Shown here in pieces: positions 20,923 to 30,447 of a stretch of 32,218 nucleotides of DNA. Both the position numbers and the translations under genes were made by a program. Every line of letters begins with the position of its first letter. Position 1 is the stretch's first letter. This stretch comes from Conoideocrella luteorostrata (taxonomy: Eukaryota; Ascomycota; Sordariomycetes; Hypocreales; Clavicipitaceae): NCBI GenBank assembly GCA_032433595.1, contig JASWJB010000411.1:1-32218 (forward strand). The letters run 5' to 3'. A model generated the notes under the pieces. The model was given only the letters and a program-made list of their open reading frames with translations. It had not been told where the DNA came from and made no database searches.

Positions 20923-23900
20923 ATGTCTAAGCGGCCACTGTGTATGGCGGATGCCCCAGATGAGGTACCCGACACATCGAAGAGACCAAGGATATCACTC
21001 AATACAGGCTTGACTCTACCTATCAGTGCTCCAAAACGATACGCAAACGAAGATTACACCATATGCTGGATTTGTGCCTTGGTCACAGAATATGTAGCTG
21101 CCCAGGCGCTTCTCGACGAAACCCACGGACAGCCGACTGTCTCTCGTCATGATGACGGTGATTATGTGTTGGGCAACTTCGGCCAACATAACGTTGTTCT
21201 TGCCGTGATGCCGGGCGGTGAATACGGAAAGTCTTCCGCGACTGCCACAGCTAAGGACCTTCGTAATACCTTTCCTAATATTAGATTTGGTCTGATGGTC
21301 GGCATCGGGGGCGGAGCTCCCAGCCCGGTTTATGATATTCGTCTGGGCGATGTTGTTGTGAGCCTGCCTGAGGACGAGAGGGGTGGCGTATTTCAATATG
21401 ACTTCGGAAAAACTATACAAAACCAGGCTTTCCGCACCACGGGTTACATGGACCAACCACCAAGACTACTGAGAAGTGCGCTTAACGGCTTACGATCACA
21501 TTATGAATTTTACGGCCATAATATTAAGAACACTATTGAAGATGCCTTTACGCGAATTCCAAGGCTAAAGGCGAAATACAAGCGCCCGGATCCTACAAGC
21601 GACAGATTATACCAAAGCGATTTCTTGTACCCTGCTTATAATGTCGCTCACTGTACGGATGTATGTGGTGCAGACGGACGAACATTGATCATTCGTTTGG
21701 AACGACGCCAAGATGAAGACAACCCAGCTATTCATTATGGTATGATTGCCTCCGCAGATACATTAATGAAGGATGCCAAGATCAGGGACAGACTCGCTGC
21801 GGAAAAAAATGTGCTTTGCTTTGAAATGGAAGCAGCGGGGCTCATGAACATCCTTCCCTGTTTAGTGATACGTGGCATCTGTGATTACTCAGATACACAT
21901 AAGAACAAAGATTGGCAGGGCTATGCAGCTATGACGGCGGCTGCATATGCAAAAGACCTTCTCAGAAGAATCTCCCCTCGTGATGTTGAGAGCCTAGTCA
22001 AGACGAGATGTGATGCACCAGAGGAGCTTGAAGCCACCATCCTGGAATCTACTATAGACGAAGAGACGATGCGCTTGTTTCTAAGCTCATTGCGTTTTTC
22101 CACAATCAACAATCGTCAAAAATCGATCAAGGATGCTCATGCAAAAACCTGCGAGTGGCTATTGGACACAGACCAATACCTTGACTGGTTAGATTCTAAT
22201 AAACTAGAAGAGCATCTCGGATTTCTGTGGATCAAGGGAAAGCCAGGTGCTGGAAAATCTACCTTGATGAATTATGTTTTCATCAAAGCCCTGGAGAAGA
22301 GAGCGGACAACACAGCGGTTGTGTCCTTCTTTTTCAACGCGCGGGGTGATAATCTGGAGAAAACTATGATTGGAATGTATCGATCTTTGCTATTACAGCT
22401 TCTCGAGAAGCACCCTAAACTTCAGTCTATAATCCATGTTCCTGAGCCGGTTGCACCGGACGACTATACCTGGACGATTGAACTACTTCAATCGCTGTTC
22501 AAACAAGCGATTTTAAGCCTTAGCCAGTCATCTGTCATCTGCTTTATTGACGCCTTAGATGAATGCGACGAAGACCAAGTACGTGATATGATGGCATTTC
22601 TCGAGCAGTTGAGCTTGACTGCTGTATTATCAGGAATCACCTTCAGAGTGTGTTTTGCCAGTCGGTATTATCCAAATATATCGATAGCAAAAGGACTTAC
22701 ACTTGAGCTCGAACGGCAAGCTGGACACAGTAACGACATAACAGCATATATAGATTCCGAGTTGAAAATCGATAAAGGTCCTGTTGCAGACGAAATTCGT
22801 TCTGAGCTAAGAGAAAAGGCGTCCGGGGTATTCATGTGGGTTTTTCTCGTTATAGGAATACTGAACACTACTTGTGACCGGGGTCGATACCATGAACTTC
22901 AGCAGAAGTTACGAGAAATCCCAGGTACCTTGCACGAGTTGTTTCGAGATATGTTGACACGAGATGAATACAACAAAGACGAGCTCCTTCTTTGTATTCA
23001 GTGGGTACTTTTCGCAAGACAGCCTCTCAAGCCCAGAGAGTTATACTTTGCCATACTCTCTGGTACCACCCCAGACGTCATTACAAAATGGAAGTCGGGA
23101 GCAATCCCAACGGTCACTATCGAGAAGTTTCTTACCGATGCATCCAAGGGGCTTGTGGAGCTTACAGTATCCAGCACTCCTACGGTTCAATTTATACATG
23201 AATCTGTCAGGGATTTCCTTATCAGGGATAATGGGCTAAGTGAGATATGCTACAGTGCAGGTCAAGACTTTGTGGCAAGGAGTTATGAACAGCTCAAGAA
23301 GTGCTGTCTTCACTATATCAATGCAGATGCCGTGGCGTCACTAGTTGACAATAAATCTACCATCAAAGGGTCGTTCCGGCAAGCTTGGAAAATCCGCGAA
23401 TTCAGAAATGAAGGATTCCCATTCCTTCAATACGCACTAGAAAATATTCTGTACCATGCCAATCTAGCAGGTGAAGATCTGGAACAAACCACTTTCTTGC
23501 AGAGTTTCCCTCGTACAAAGTGGATGCGACTAGTCAACATATACCGACAATCCTGGGTCAGATATCAAAATGCAAGCTTACTGTACATTTTGGCGGAGCA
23601 ATATTGCGGGAAACTCATCAGATATCACTCAAACAACCTTTCCTGCTTTGAAATCGAGGATGAGCGATACTTGACGCCAATGTTTGCGTCATTGGGCGCA
23701 AAGAGCCACAACGCAACACGCAGTCTTTTGCAAGCCATCGCTGAAAGTCAGCCCTTATCATCTCCCAAACATGATATTTGTGAACAGTATGATAAGGTCG
23801 GAATTGACACTTCAAACCCGGATCTTGAGTCTCTGTTTTTGCGACGACAAGTACCAAAACACACTTGCACATTACCTTTTGAGTTGAACAATGAGATTAT

Positions 23901-25365
23901 AATGCACGCATTTCTTATTGCATACAACTATAGCAACATAAACGTAAAACACAAGAACGATAACCTACTATTTTGGGCTGTGGAAGGAGGCCATGATCAA
24001 CTTTGTGAGGCCATATTTGAGAAATTGGCCAAAACTTGGACAATAGATGCCTGCCAACAAACGTTGCTACATCGTGCTACACACGTGGGACAAGAGAAAA
24101 TGGTCAGGGTACTTCTAGAAAAAGGCACCGATATTGAGGCACTGGATGCTTGCGGCCAGACATCTCTTGAGCTCGCTCTGAGGAGAAAAAAAGGCGCAGT
24201 AATCCAGATACTTTTGGACGAAGGCGCCAATACTAGCGTATTATGTGCCGACAACCACAGGAATCTATTTGATGCCATCGAGTGCGGACAACGGGCCATA
24301 GTCAAGTTGCTTCTGGAAAATGGCGTTGATAATAAGTCATTTGGTTTTTACCACTGTATACTACAGACATATGCTATTGAGCACGGACAAGAGGCTATAG
24401 TCAAGTTACTTCTGGATAACGCCGCCGACACAAAAGCATCAAGCCTTATGCAGGAAACATTACTACTTTATGCTGTACGACGCGGACGAGAGGCAATAGT
24501 CAAATTACTTCTAGAAAACGGCGCCAATATTCACGCATTAGATTTTGACCGCTACACAGCAACATTTGATGCTATCGCGCGCGGACAAGTGGACATCGTC
24601 AGGCTCCTTCTGGAGAATGGCGTTGGTTTTGAGGCATTTGGTTTTTACCACTACGCACTTCTGACATATGCTATTGTGGACGGACAAGAGGCTATAGTCA
24701 AGTTGCTTCTAGAAACTGGCGCTGATATACAGGCATTAAACCTCATGCAAGAAACATCACTATTTTATGCTATACGATGCGGACAAGAGGCAATAGTCAA
24801 GTTACTTCTAGAAAACGGCGCCGATATTGAGGCATTGGATTTTGACCGCTACACACCACTATTTTGTGCTATTGAGTGCGGACGAGTGGCCATAGTCAAG
24901 CTCCTTCTAGAAAACGGCGCGGATATTAAGGCATTAGATGGCCATGGTCGAACGCCTCTGTTGTATAGTACAACACGAAATGACATTAAATCGAGCAGAC
25001 TATTGATCACGCATGGAGCTGATTTGAGTTGCACTGACTCGGCTGGGTATACGCCACTGCACAGAGCCGCGTATTCTGGAAATGTTGGCCTGGTGGAACT
25101 GTTCCTGGAAAACGGCGCCAATCCTTCGGCAGTTTCAACAGCGAAAGACCAGGAACAAGTAACACCCCTCAAATTAGCTTCTCATGACCGAGTTCAGGAC
25201 CAGTTGCACTGTGCGCTTTTCATTGCTAAGTTGGCAAACAGGGGACGTATCATTCCTTTTGAACCGTCGCAACGAATAGTGATCGACCTAACGACAAACA
25301 TGAGACCCATCTCTCCTTTAGAACCGTCGCCACAAACAATGATTGATCTGACGGACGCGGATTGA
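20923..25365 (+). CDS. NLR-like STAND protein: phosphorylase-like domain, NACHT, ankyrin repeats
   Basis: An intronless frame of 1480 residues. Residues about 45-345 form a PNP/UDP nucleoside phosphorylase-like domain: YTICWICALVTEYVAAQALL, GLMVGIGGGAPSP, LGDVVVS, the ligand-site FEMEAAGLMN and GICDYSDTHKNKDW. The NACHT part has Walker A GKPGAGKST (439-447) and Walker B VICFIDALDECDED starting at 538. A winged/helical linker with an LCIQWVLFARQPLKPREL block follows. From about 1012 to 1410 come twelve ankyrin repeats, several with the near-identical core GQEAIVKLLLENGADI. A basic TSKRPRI near the N-terminus could be a nuclear signal. The tail carries two [V/M]IDLT motifs in a 20-residue duplication. 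Fungal NLRs of this layout are thought to sense non-self or damage signals through the repeats and oligomerise through NACHT; the ligand and output are unknown here. Confidence 0.93.
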   Translation: MSKRPLCMADAPDEVPDTSKRPRISLNTGLTLPISAPKRYANEDYTICWICALVTEYVAAQALLDETHGQPTVSRHDDGDYVLGNFGQHNVVLAVMPGGEYGKSSATATAKDLRNTFPNIRFGLMVGIGGGAPSPVYDIRLGDVVVSLPEDERGGVFQYDFGKTIQNQAFRTTGYMDQPPRLLRSALNGLRSHYEFYGHNIKNTIEDAFTRIPRLKAKYKRPDPTSDRLYQSDFLYPAYNVAHCTDVCGADGRTLIIRLERRQDEDNPAIHYGMIASADTLMKDAKIRDRLAAEKNVLCFEMEAAGLMNILPCLVIRGICDYSDTHKNKDWQGYAAMTAAAYAKDLLRRISPRDVESLVKTRCDAPEELEATILESTIDEETMRLFLSSLRFSTINNRQKSIKDAHAKTCEWLLDTDQYLDWLDSNKLEEHLGFLWIKGKPGAGKSTLMNYVFIKALEKRADNTAVVSFFFNARGDNLEKTMIGMYRSLLLQLLEKHPKLQSIIHVPEPVAPDDYTWTIELLQSLFKQAILSLSQSSVICFIDALDECDEDQVRDMMAFLEQLSLTAVLSGITFRVCFASRYYPNISIAKGLTLELERQAGHSNDITAYIDSELKIDKGPVADEIRSELREKASGVFMWVFLVIGILNTTCDRGRYHELQQKLREIPGTLHELFRDMLTRDEYNKDELLLCIQWVLFARQPLKPRELYFAILSGTTPDVITKWKSGAIPTVTIEKFLTDASKGLVELTVSSTPTVQFIHESVRDFLIRDNGLSEICYSAGQDFVARSYEQLKKCCLHYINADAVASLVDNKSTIKGSFRQAWKIREFRNEGFPFLQYALENILYHANLAGEDLEQTTFLQSFPRTKWMRLVNIYRQSWVRYQNASLLYILAEQYCGKLIRYHSNNLSCFEIEDERYLTPMFASLGAKSHNATRSLLQAIAESQPLSSPKHDICEQYDKVGIDTSNPDLESLFLRRQVPKHTCTLPFELNNEIIMHAFLIAYNYSNINVKHKNDNLLFWAVEGGHDQLCEAIFEKLAKTWTIDACQQTLLHRATHVGQEKMVRVLLEKGTDIEALDACGQTSLELALRRKKGAVIQILLDEGANTSVLCADNHRNLFDAIECGQRAIVKLLLENGVDNKSFGFYHCILQTYAIEHGQEAIVKLLLDNAADTKASSLMQETLLLYAVRRGREAIVKLLLENGANIHALDFDRYTATFDAIARGQVDIVRLLLENGVGFEAFGFYHYALLTYAIVDGQEAIVKLLLETGADIQALNLMQETSLFYAIRCGQEAIVKLLLENGADIEALDFDRYTPLFCAIECGRVAIVKLLLENGADIKALDGHGRTPLLYSTTRNDIKSSRLLITHGADLSCTDSAGYTPLHRAAYSGNVGLVELFLENGANPSAVSTAKDQEQVTPLKLASHDRVQDQLHCALFIAKLANRGRIIPFEPSQRIVIDLTTNMRPISPLEPSPQTMIDLTDAD
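24250..24942 (+). repeat. 297-bp higher-order ankyrin super-repeat inside the NLR gene
   Basis: Units of three 99-bp ankyrin repeats begin at 24250 and 24547, and the first repeat of a third unit begins at 24844, each exactly 297 bp apart. The units share GFYH at the join of repeats 1 and 2, and MQET at the start of repeat 3. Units two and three both start with GACCGCTACACA. Confidence 0.88.
25261..25355 (+). repeat. 60-bp tandem duplication encoding two IDLT motifs at the NLR C-terminus
   Basis: GAACCGTCGC starts at both 25261 and 25321. The encoded copies are EPSQRIVIDLT (1447-1457) and EPSPQTMIDLT (1467-1477), 20 residues apart. Confidence 0.85.
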
Positions 25366-26837
25366 ATGATGACACTTAGTCAAATCAAGTCAAATTAGGA
25401 AGTGATAATGGGAAGTCAAATTCAGAGCCTTCAAATGTTCGCAAACTAGTGACATGCTTCTTAAGTATAATGAGGAATGAGCATCCGGCGCATTTTCCAT
25501 GAGACAGCAAACGCGGATTCACGCTCCCATGGCAGTTATCTTGGTCTCCCTGATTAATCCAAAAGGAAGTTACCCGAGTTTACAGTGATGTTTAGATGGC
25601 GATTGGCCAAAAAGTTGCTTAAACACTATTGTTGTTGCAATTTCAGTCGCGCCTTGCGTATGTTTTTTGGGTGCAGAGTAATAGCAGCTTCTTATTACAA
25701 TCCCATATCTAGAGATACCTGGGCTGTGTTAGACTATTATTAACCACAATCTACACTCGCTTGTGTCTTTGCTGGTGCACATCATTTACTATTCACTGTA
25801 TTATGATGTGCTTTACATCCACAAAATGACATGTTCTACGGACATACATTAGAAAAAAAGCAAATAACCAGCATATATGACCATGGTGGATAGAAGCTAC
25901 GGCTCTTCTATGTGGTTGCAAGACGTCGACGCATGAACCGCGTGTGTGTTCGTTTAGGTGGTGATTCTGCTGTATTTAACGTTGCAAAGCGAGTGCCTTT
26001 GGAAATCGTACAGTCACTCGGTGTGGTAATAACCGAACTCCCTCTCAGCTATTTGTCTGTGGTTAGATGTTGGCCGTTGGTCGCTGGCTGGTGGCTGGTG
26101 AGGTGTGTGCCCTCGTCCATGTCTCAATGCCGAGATGCTAATGAACAAAAAACAAACGGCACAGTCGCAATGCATCCTTTGAATTCATCAATCGCTCAAG
26201 CTAGACTAACGTAGAGTCACATCTAATGTGCCCGTCCTATTACCATGGTCAGTACCGTTCTCCCCACTCATGAGAGTGAACTCTACCGGCACCGTTAGCC
26301 GCGTTGACTCACGCCGGCGTATGACCAGACGTGCGCCATCCTTTCCATTCGCTACGCCTCTCGTGTCCAAGTAAACCCTATGCCACCCATCATCGCATAT
26401 TTTAGCTTGGCAGCTGTGCCTCGAGAAAACATAATTCATTGGCTCGGGTCGTGTACCCCTGTTCGCGTTTGTTAACTCGATTGTCAGGCAGGCAGGCAGC
26501 ACTGACTTTTATTCACACAGATTAGGTAGCTTTGTACATGTAGAAGTATATTTTTTTTTCTTTTTGTATTTGCTCCTGGGTGTTTGATTTTGTTCCCTGC
26601 TATAACACTTGTCGAATTGATGCTCAGCCCTCTTTCCGGGTGTTACTTGACGAGTTTACACGATTTCTGCGAAGCATTTCACAAAGACACACCTACCTAC
26701 TCTTAATAGTATCGGCTACTTCTCCCTAGAGCTAAGACAACCACCATCGAAGCGTCTCTGGAGCTTAATTTCGTGAGAATGACGTGGTGTCCTTCTTGAG
26801 AACAGAGTCAAGCCAACCCTCGCGAACGGAGTGTTCA
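25366..26837. other. Intergenic region downstream of the NLR gene
   Basis: About 1.5 kb, A/T-rich on the left. A 98-codon minus frame at 26206-26502 begins at GTG rather than ATG and resembles nothing known. A 100-codon plus frame at 25912-26214 begins TTG and is also dismissed. No RNA gene is recognised. Confidence 0.5.
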
Positions 26838-27119
26838 ATGCCTCCTCTCAAGTCCACGATTACGGGTTCTGTCGCAAACATGCCCTCTTCGAACAACCCA
26901 AGTCCGACTGCTACAAATGACGGAACTTCAGATCTTATGAAAAACCTAGGAGGATCTGTTGGCAATCAACTCTTGAGAGGACTCTTTATTGGCATTGGTG
27001 CTGGCGTCTTCATCGCCATCATCACTTGCTGTTGGATACCATGCGTGAGGAAATATAGTCGACGGAGGGGACCTGCAGCTACACAACAGCCGGCTAGTAT
27101 GCAGTATGTTGGGCAGTAG
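26838..27119 (+). CDS. Possible small single-pass membrane protein (93 residues)
   Basis: An open frame from ATG at 26838 begins MPPLKSTITGSVANM, followed by a Ser/Thr/Pro/Asn-rich stretch, one strong hydrophobic segment GLFIGIGAGVFIAIITCCWI (about residues 51-70), a basic stop-transfer CVRKYSRRR and a short Gln/Pro tail ending MQYVGQ. The charge pattern would put the N-terminus outside and the basic tail in the cytosol. No family is recognised. The frame is open a little further upstream (to a GTG at 26784), and a short upstream ATG at 26778 ends after six codons in another frame. A missed 5' exon is possible. It might also be a chance frame, though the membrane segment followed by the basic cluster is suggestive. 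Confidence 0.5.
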   Translation: MPPLKSTITGSVANMPSSNNPSPTATNDGTSDLMKNLGGSVGNQLLRGLFIGIGAGVFIAIITCCWIPCVRKYSRRRGPAATQQPASMQYVGQ

Positions 27120-28640
27120 TTAGATTGCTCTTGTTTTGGAAGGTTAGAGGCGGGATTCCGTGGAACCTGAGTGTGCCGTTGCTGCCACCGGATTTATATT
27201 TGTCAATGAGGCGTTCGGTATTACCTTGTTTTCAGAGTCTTGTTTATTTAGCGGATGCCTCATTTGTTTCCTCGAGCGGTCCAGGTCATGCAACGAAGAG
27301 CTTGCATGTTCAGCAGTCTACAGAGGCAGTCTACGGAGTCAGGCTCCGTGTCCATATTGGATGATTGACAGCTTGTGCGATGATATACAGTCAGCCGTGA
27401 GCAAATGAACCCGTGCATCATAAAACTTGGCACGTGGACATGGGCTTCTATGGTCCATACACCGTGTTGTTTGTCGCTGCCTGGGTGCCTAGGTAGACAT
27501 CACAGCCTGCCTGGTTGCCTGGGTTGGTTGCCTGGGTTGGTTTCACGGGTCTTTCTGAGGCCCTTGATGGACCTAAGCGTCCTCCGTGCGCCTCACTGCT
27601 TTTATGCTAGCGGGTCATGCACCGTAACCGTTGACGCCGATAAAGTTATGAAAAACACTGAATCTGGGCTACCGTACCTCTCTCTTTCTCCCTGGGCTGT
27701 TCAAGGTGGTAAGGTGTTCAATGTGTGGCCGTTACGCATACCCTGTAACTAGGGCAAACTCGATTGTGCGACTAGTTAGTTATCAAAGGAGCACTGGGCG
27801 TTTTGTCGTTCATTTCCGTCTTCTTGCTTCCTGAACATCCCCGCCGCAATGCCTGCGAGCCTCGGCGGGATCTTGGGGATAAACTTAGTCGCAGCCGCCG
27901 TGCCAAGCGTCGGAGACAGAGGCGGGCGGCCTGACTATTTGGCCATGAACAGCCAAATCACACAAATCAACAGCTATTTCTTGGTACCTACGGCGTGTGT
28001 TATACAATACTCCGTTCAGTAGTACTCCGAAGGATGTATAGCATCTCTCCCCCACTGCCGACCCACGTCCCCGTCCCGTTGCGCTTCCGACTATCGCAAA
28101 GGCGAAAAGGCAAATGCGCACGGACCAACTCGCACTTGACGATGACCACCACCACCCTCAATGTGTTTTTTTTCCCTTGCTCCCCTTCCACTGCTCTGCA
28201 AAGACTCAACGCAGTTTCTCTCACCCGCATCACCGCTCCGTCCACCCCCTTTCTCCTTTCCCTCCATCTGTTTGAGCATCAACCTCGACAGCTTCTCCTC
28301 CCTTCTTTGCATATCCTGACTCTATTCTAGTCCACCCCTTGTACGGCGATACTCCGTTATCCGGTCCCTTTCACCCACTAGTTAGATATTGGGCACATTT
28401 GTCATCGGGAGCCAACTTTCCTTGCCTTGCCGTTATCACTCTTTGCGATTCTACTGTCATCAGACATCTTCATCGCGAATCGAGCCCACAGCCGTTCAGC
28501 TCGACGCCCCGTCTCCTTCTTCTCATCCGACATTGCACGTCGCTACCCACGCGCACGCGATCGACCCTTTTGCGTTGCAGACTTAAACCCCCCCACGCCG
28601 AGCCCTCGACTCTCGCTTGATCATCTAGCATACAGTAACC
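27120..28640. other. Intergenic region and long leader of the NTF2-RRM gene
   Basis: About 1.5 kb without a recognisable gene. The left part has a short tandem repeat at 27513-27538. The right part, from about 28162 to the ATG at 28641, is pyrimidine-rich and lacks any ATG, as expected of a long mRNA leader. TACTCCGTT occurs at 28009 and 28350. Confidence 0.6.
27513..27538. repeat. Two tandem copies of a 13-bp unit (GGTTGCCTGGGTT)
   Basis: Two exact copies lie side by side, with partial copies on both edges. No role is known. Confidence 0.75.
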
Positions 28641-30447
28641 ATGGCTACAAACGGTCACTTCGCTCAGCAGGAGCAGTACAAGGCCACCGAACAACAAGCC
28701 ACCTCCGGGGGCTCTGATCGCAGTGCCACCAACAGCAACCTCACCAAGGATGAGGTTGGATGGTACTTCGTCGAGCAGTATTACACAACCCTGAGTAAAT
28801 CTCCGGAGAAGCTTCATGTGAGTAGCCTTTCGTCATCGCCCGTGGTCCATCACCCATTCATGCAGCCAAGCTAATCGCGTCATCTCTTACAGCTCTTCTA
28901 CGGCAAACGCTCGCAATTTGTCTACGGCCTGGAAGCGGAAGTGGCTAATGTCTCCGTTGGACGTCAGGTACGGCTGGCGTTTGCTTCTCCAATCTTGTGA
29001 CATGGCCGAACTGACATTTGTGCTACCCAAACAGGCCATTCAAGAGCGCATCAAGGCGCTTGACTTCCAAGACTGCAAGGTCCGCGTCTCAAATGTGGAC
29101 TCTCAAGCCTCCTATGATAACATCGTGATCCAAGTCATTGGTGAGACCTCTAACAAGGGCGCCGAACCTAAGAAGTTTGTTCAGACCTTTGTGCTCGCCC
29201 AGCAGCCTTCTGGATACTTTGTTCTCAATGACATGCTGCGGTACATCAACGAGGAGGAAGATGAGGAGACTGCCGAGCCTATCGATACTCCCACTGACTT
29301 GCCGGAGCCTGCCCCTACTGCTGCAGAACCTGAATCTGTTCAGGAAACTGCCAAGCCCGAATCCAAGCTTGATGCCGATGCCGTCGACGAGAAGCTTAAC
29401 CAGAGCGCTGCTGCTACCGCTACCGCTGCCACTGCCGCTGTTGCTGAGAAGGAAGTTCCCGTCAACGGTGACGATGCTGCGGAGACCGAGACCCCCAAGG
29501 CTTCTGAAACCAAGCCTGAACCTGTTGCTGCAGCCCCCCAAGAAATTATCGAGGAGAGCCCTGCCGAACCCGAGAAGCCCAAGGAGCCCAGCCCAACTCC
29601 CGCTGCTAAGCCCAAGCAGGAGGCTGCTGTTGCTGCTACTGCTCCTGAGCCGATAATGCCTCCCAAGCCGATGACTTGGGCCAGCCGTGCTGCCGCCGCC
29701 GCTGGACCTCGACCGGTCGTTCCCCTACCTAAGACTGCTACTCCCCCAGCACAAAACCAAACCCGAGCTCCTGCACCTCCTGCTGCGGCGACGACTACTG
29801 CTGTGGCTGCAGCCCCTCCCTCCGCCGCCGCTCCCGCCGCTACGACTCAATCTGCTGCCGCTACTGCTTCTACAACCGAGCCAGCTTCCAAAGAGTCCTC
29901 GGGATGGCAGACCGCCGGTGCTGACTCTAAGCGCCAGAACCGACCCCAGTCCATCTCTGCCACCGCTACTGACAAAGAAGGCACCCTCGGTTATGTCAAG
30001 TTTGTGAGCGACAAGGTACAGGACGCTGAGCTGCGTAGTGCTCTAGCTGCTCATGGCGAGCTGGCCTACTTTGATATCAACCGCCAGAAGGTATGCTCTA
30101 CTCGTCTCTATTACTAATTGATGGGCATAAATATGGCTAACACATTGTAGAACTGCGCTTTTGTTGAGTATAAGACAATTGAGGGTTATCAGGCTGCCAT
30201 CGCTGCCAACCCACATGTTGTCAATGGTGTCGATATCGTCGTTGAACCTCGACGCCCCAAATCTAATGCCTACGGGGGCAACAGCTACAACACTGGCCGG
30301 GGTAATGCCCCAGGAGGACGTGGCCGTGGAGGCTTTGACGGCAACCGCAACTCTCAGGGCAACCAGCGTGGAAGCTTTTCAGGACAAAATCGAGGCCGAG
30401 GAGGTGCTGCCCGTACCCGTGGCGGTGCCCAGGCGAACAACGCTTGA
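28641..30447 (+). CDS. NTF2-like / RRM / RGG protein (G3BP, Nxt3 and Bre5 relative)
   Basis: Exons 28641-28817, 28893-28967, 29035-30090 and 30151-30447 give 534 residues; all three introns (75, 67, 60 nt) are phase 0. Residues about 34-155 form an NTF2-like domain (VGWYFVEQYYTTLSKSPEKL, LFYGKRSQFVYG, FVLAQQPSGYFVLNDMLRYI). A long Pro/Ala/Glu-rich acidic linker follows, then an RRM at about 400-475 split by the last intron (TLGYVKFVSD; NCAFVEYKTIEGYQAA), and an RGG tail ([11 protein letters not shown]). This is the layout of G3BP, fission yeast Nxt3 and budding yeast Bre5, which bind mRNA and the Ubp3-type deubiquitinase and, in animals, nucleate stress granules. The start ATG follows ACC and is the first ATG after a long ATG-free leader. 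Confidence 0.95.

Noticed and set aside
26206..26502. 98-codon minus frame between the NLR gene and the small membrane protein
   Set aside because: Starts at GTG, not ATG, and shows no known domain.
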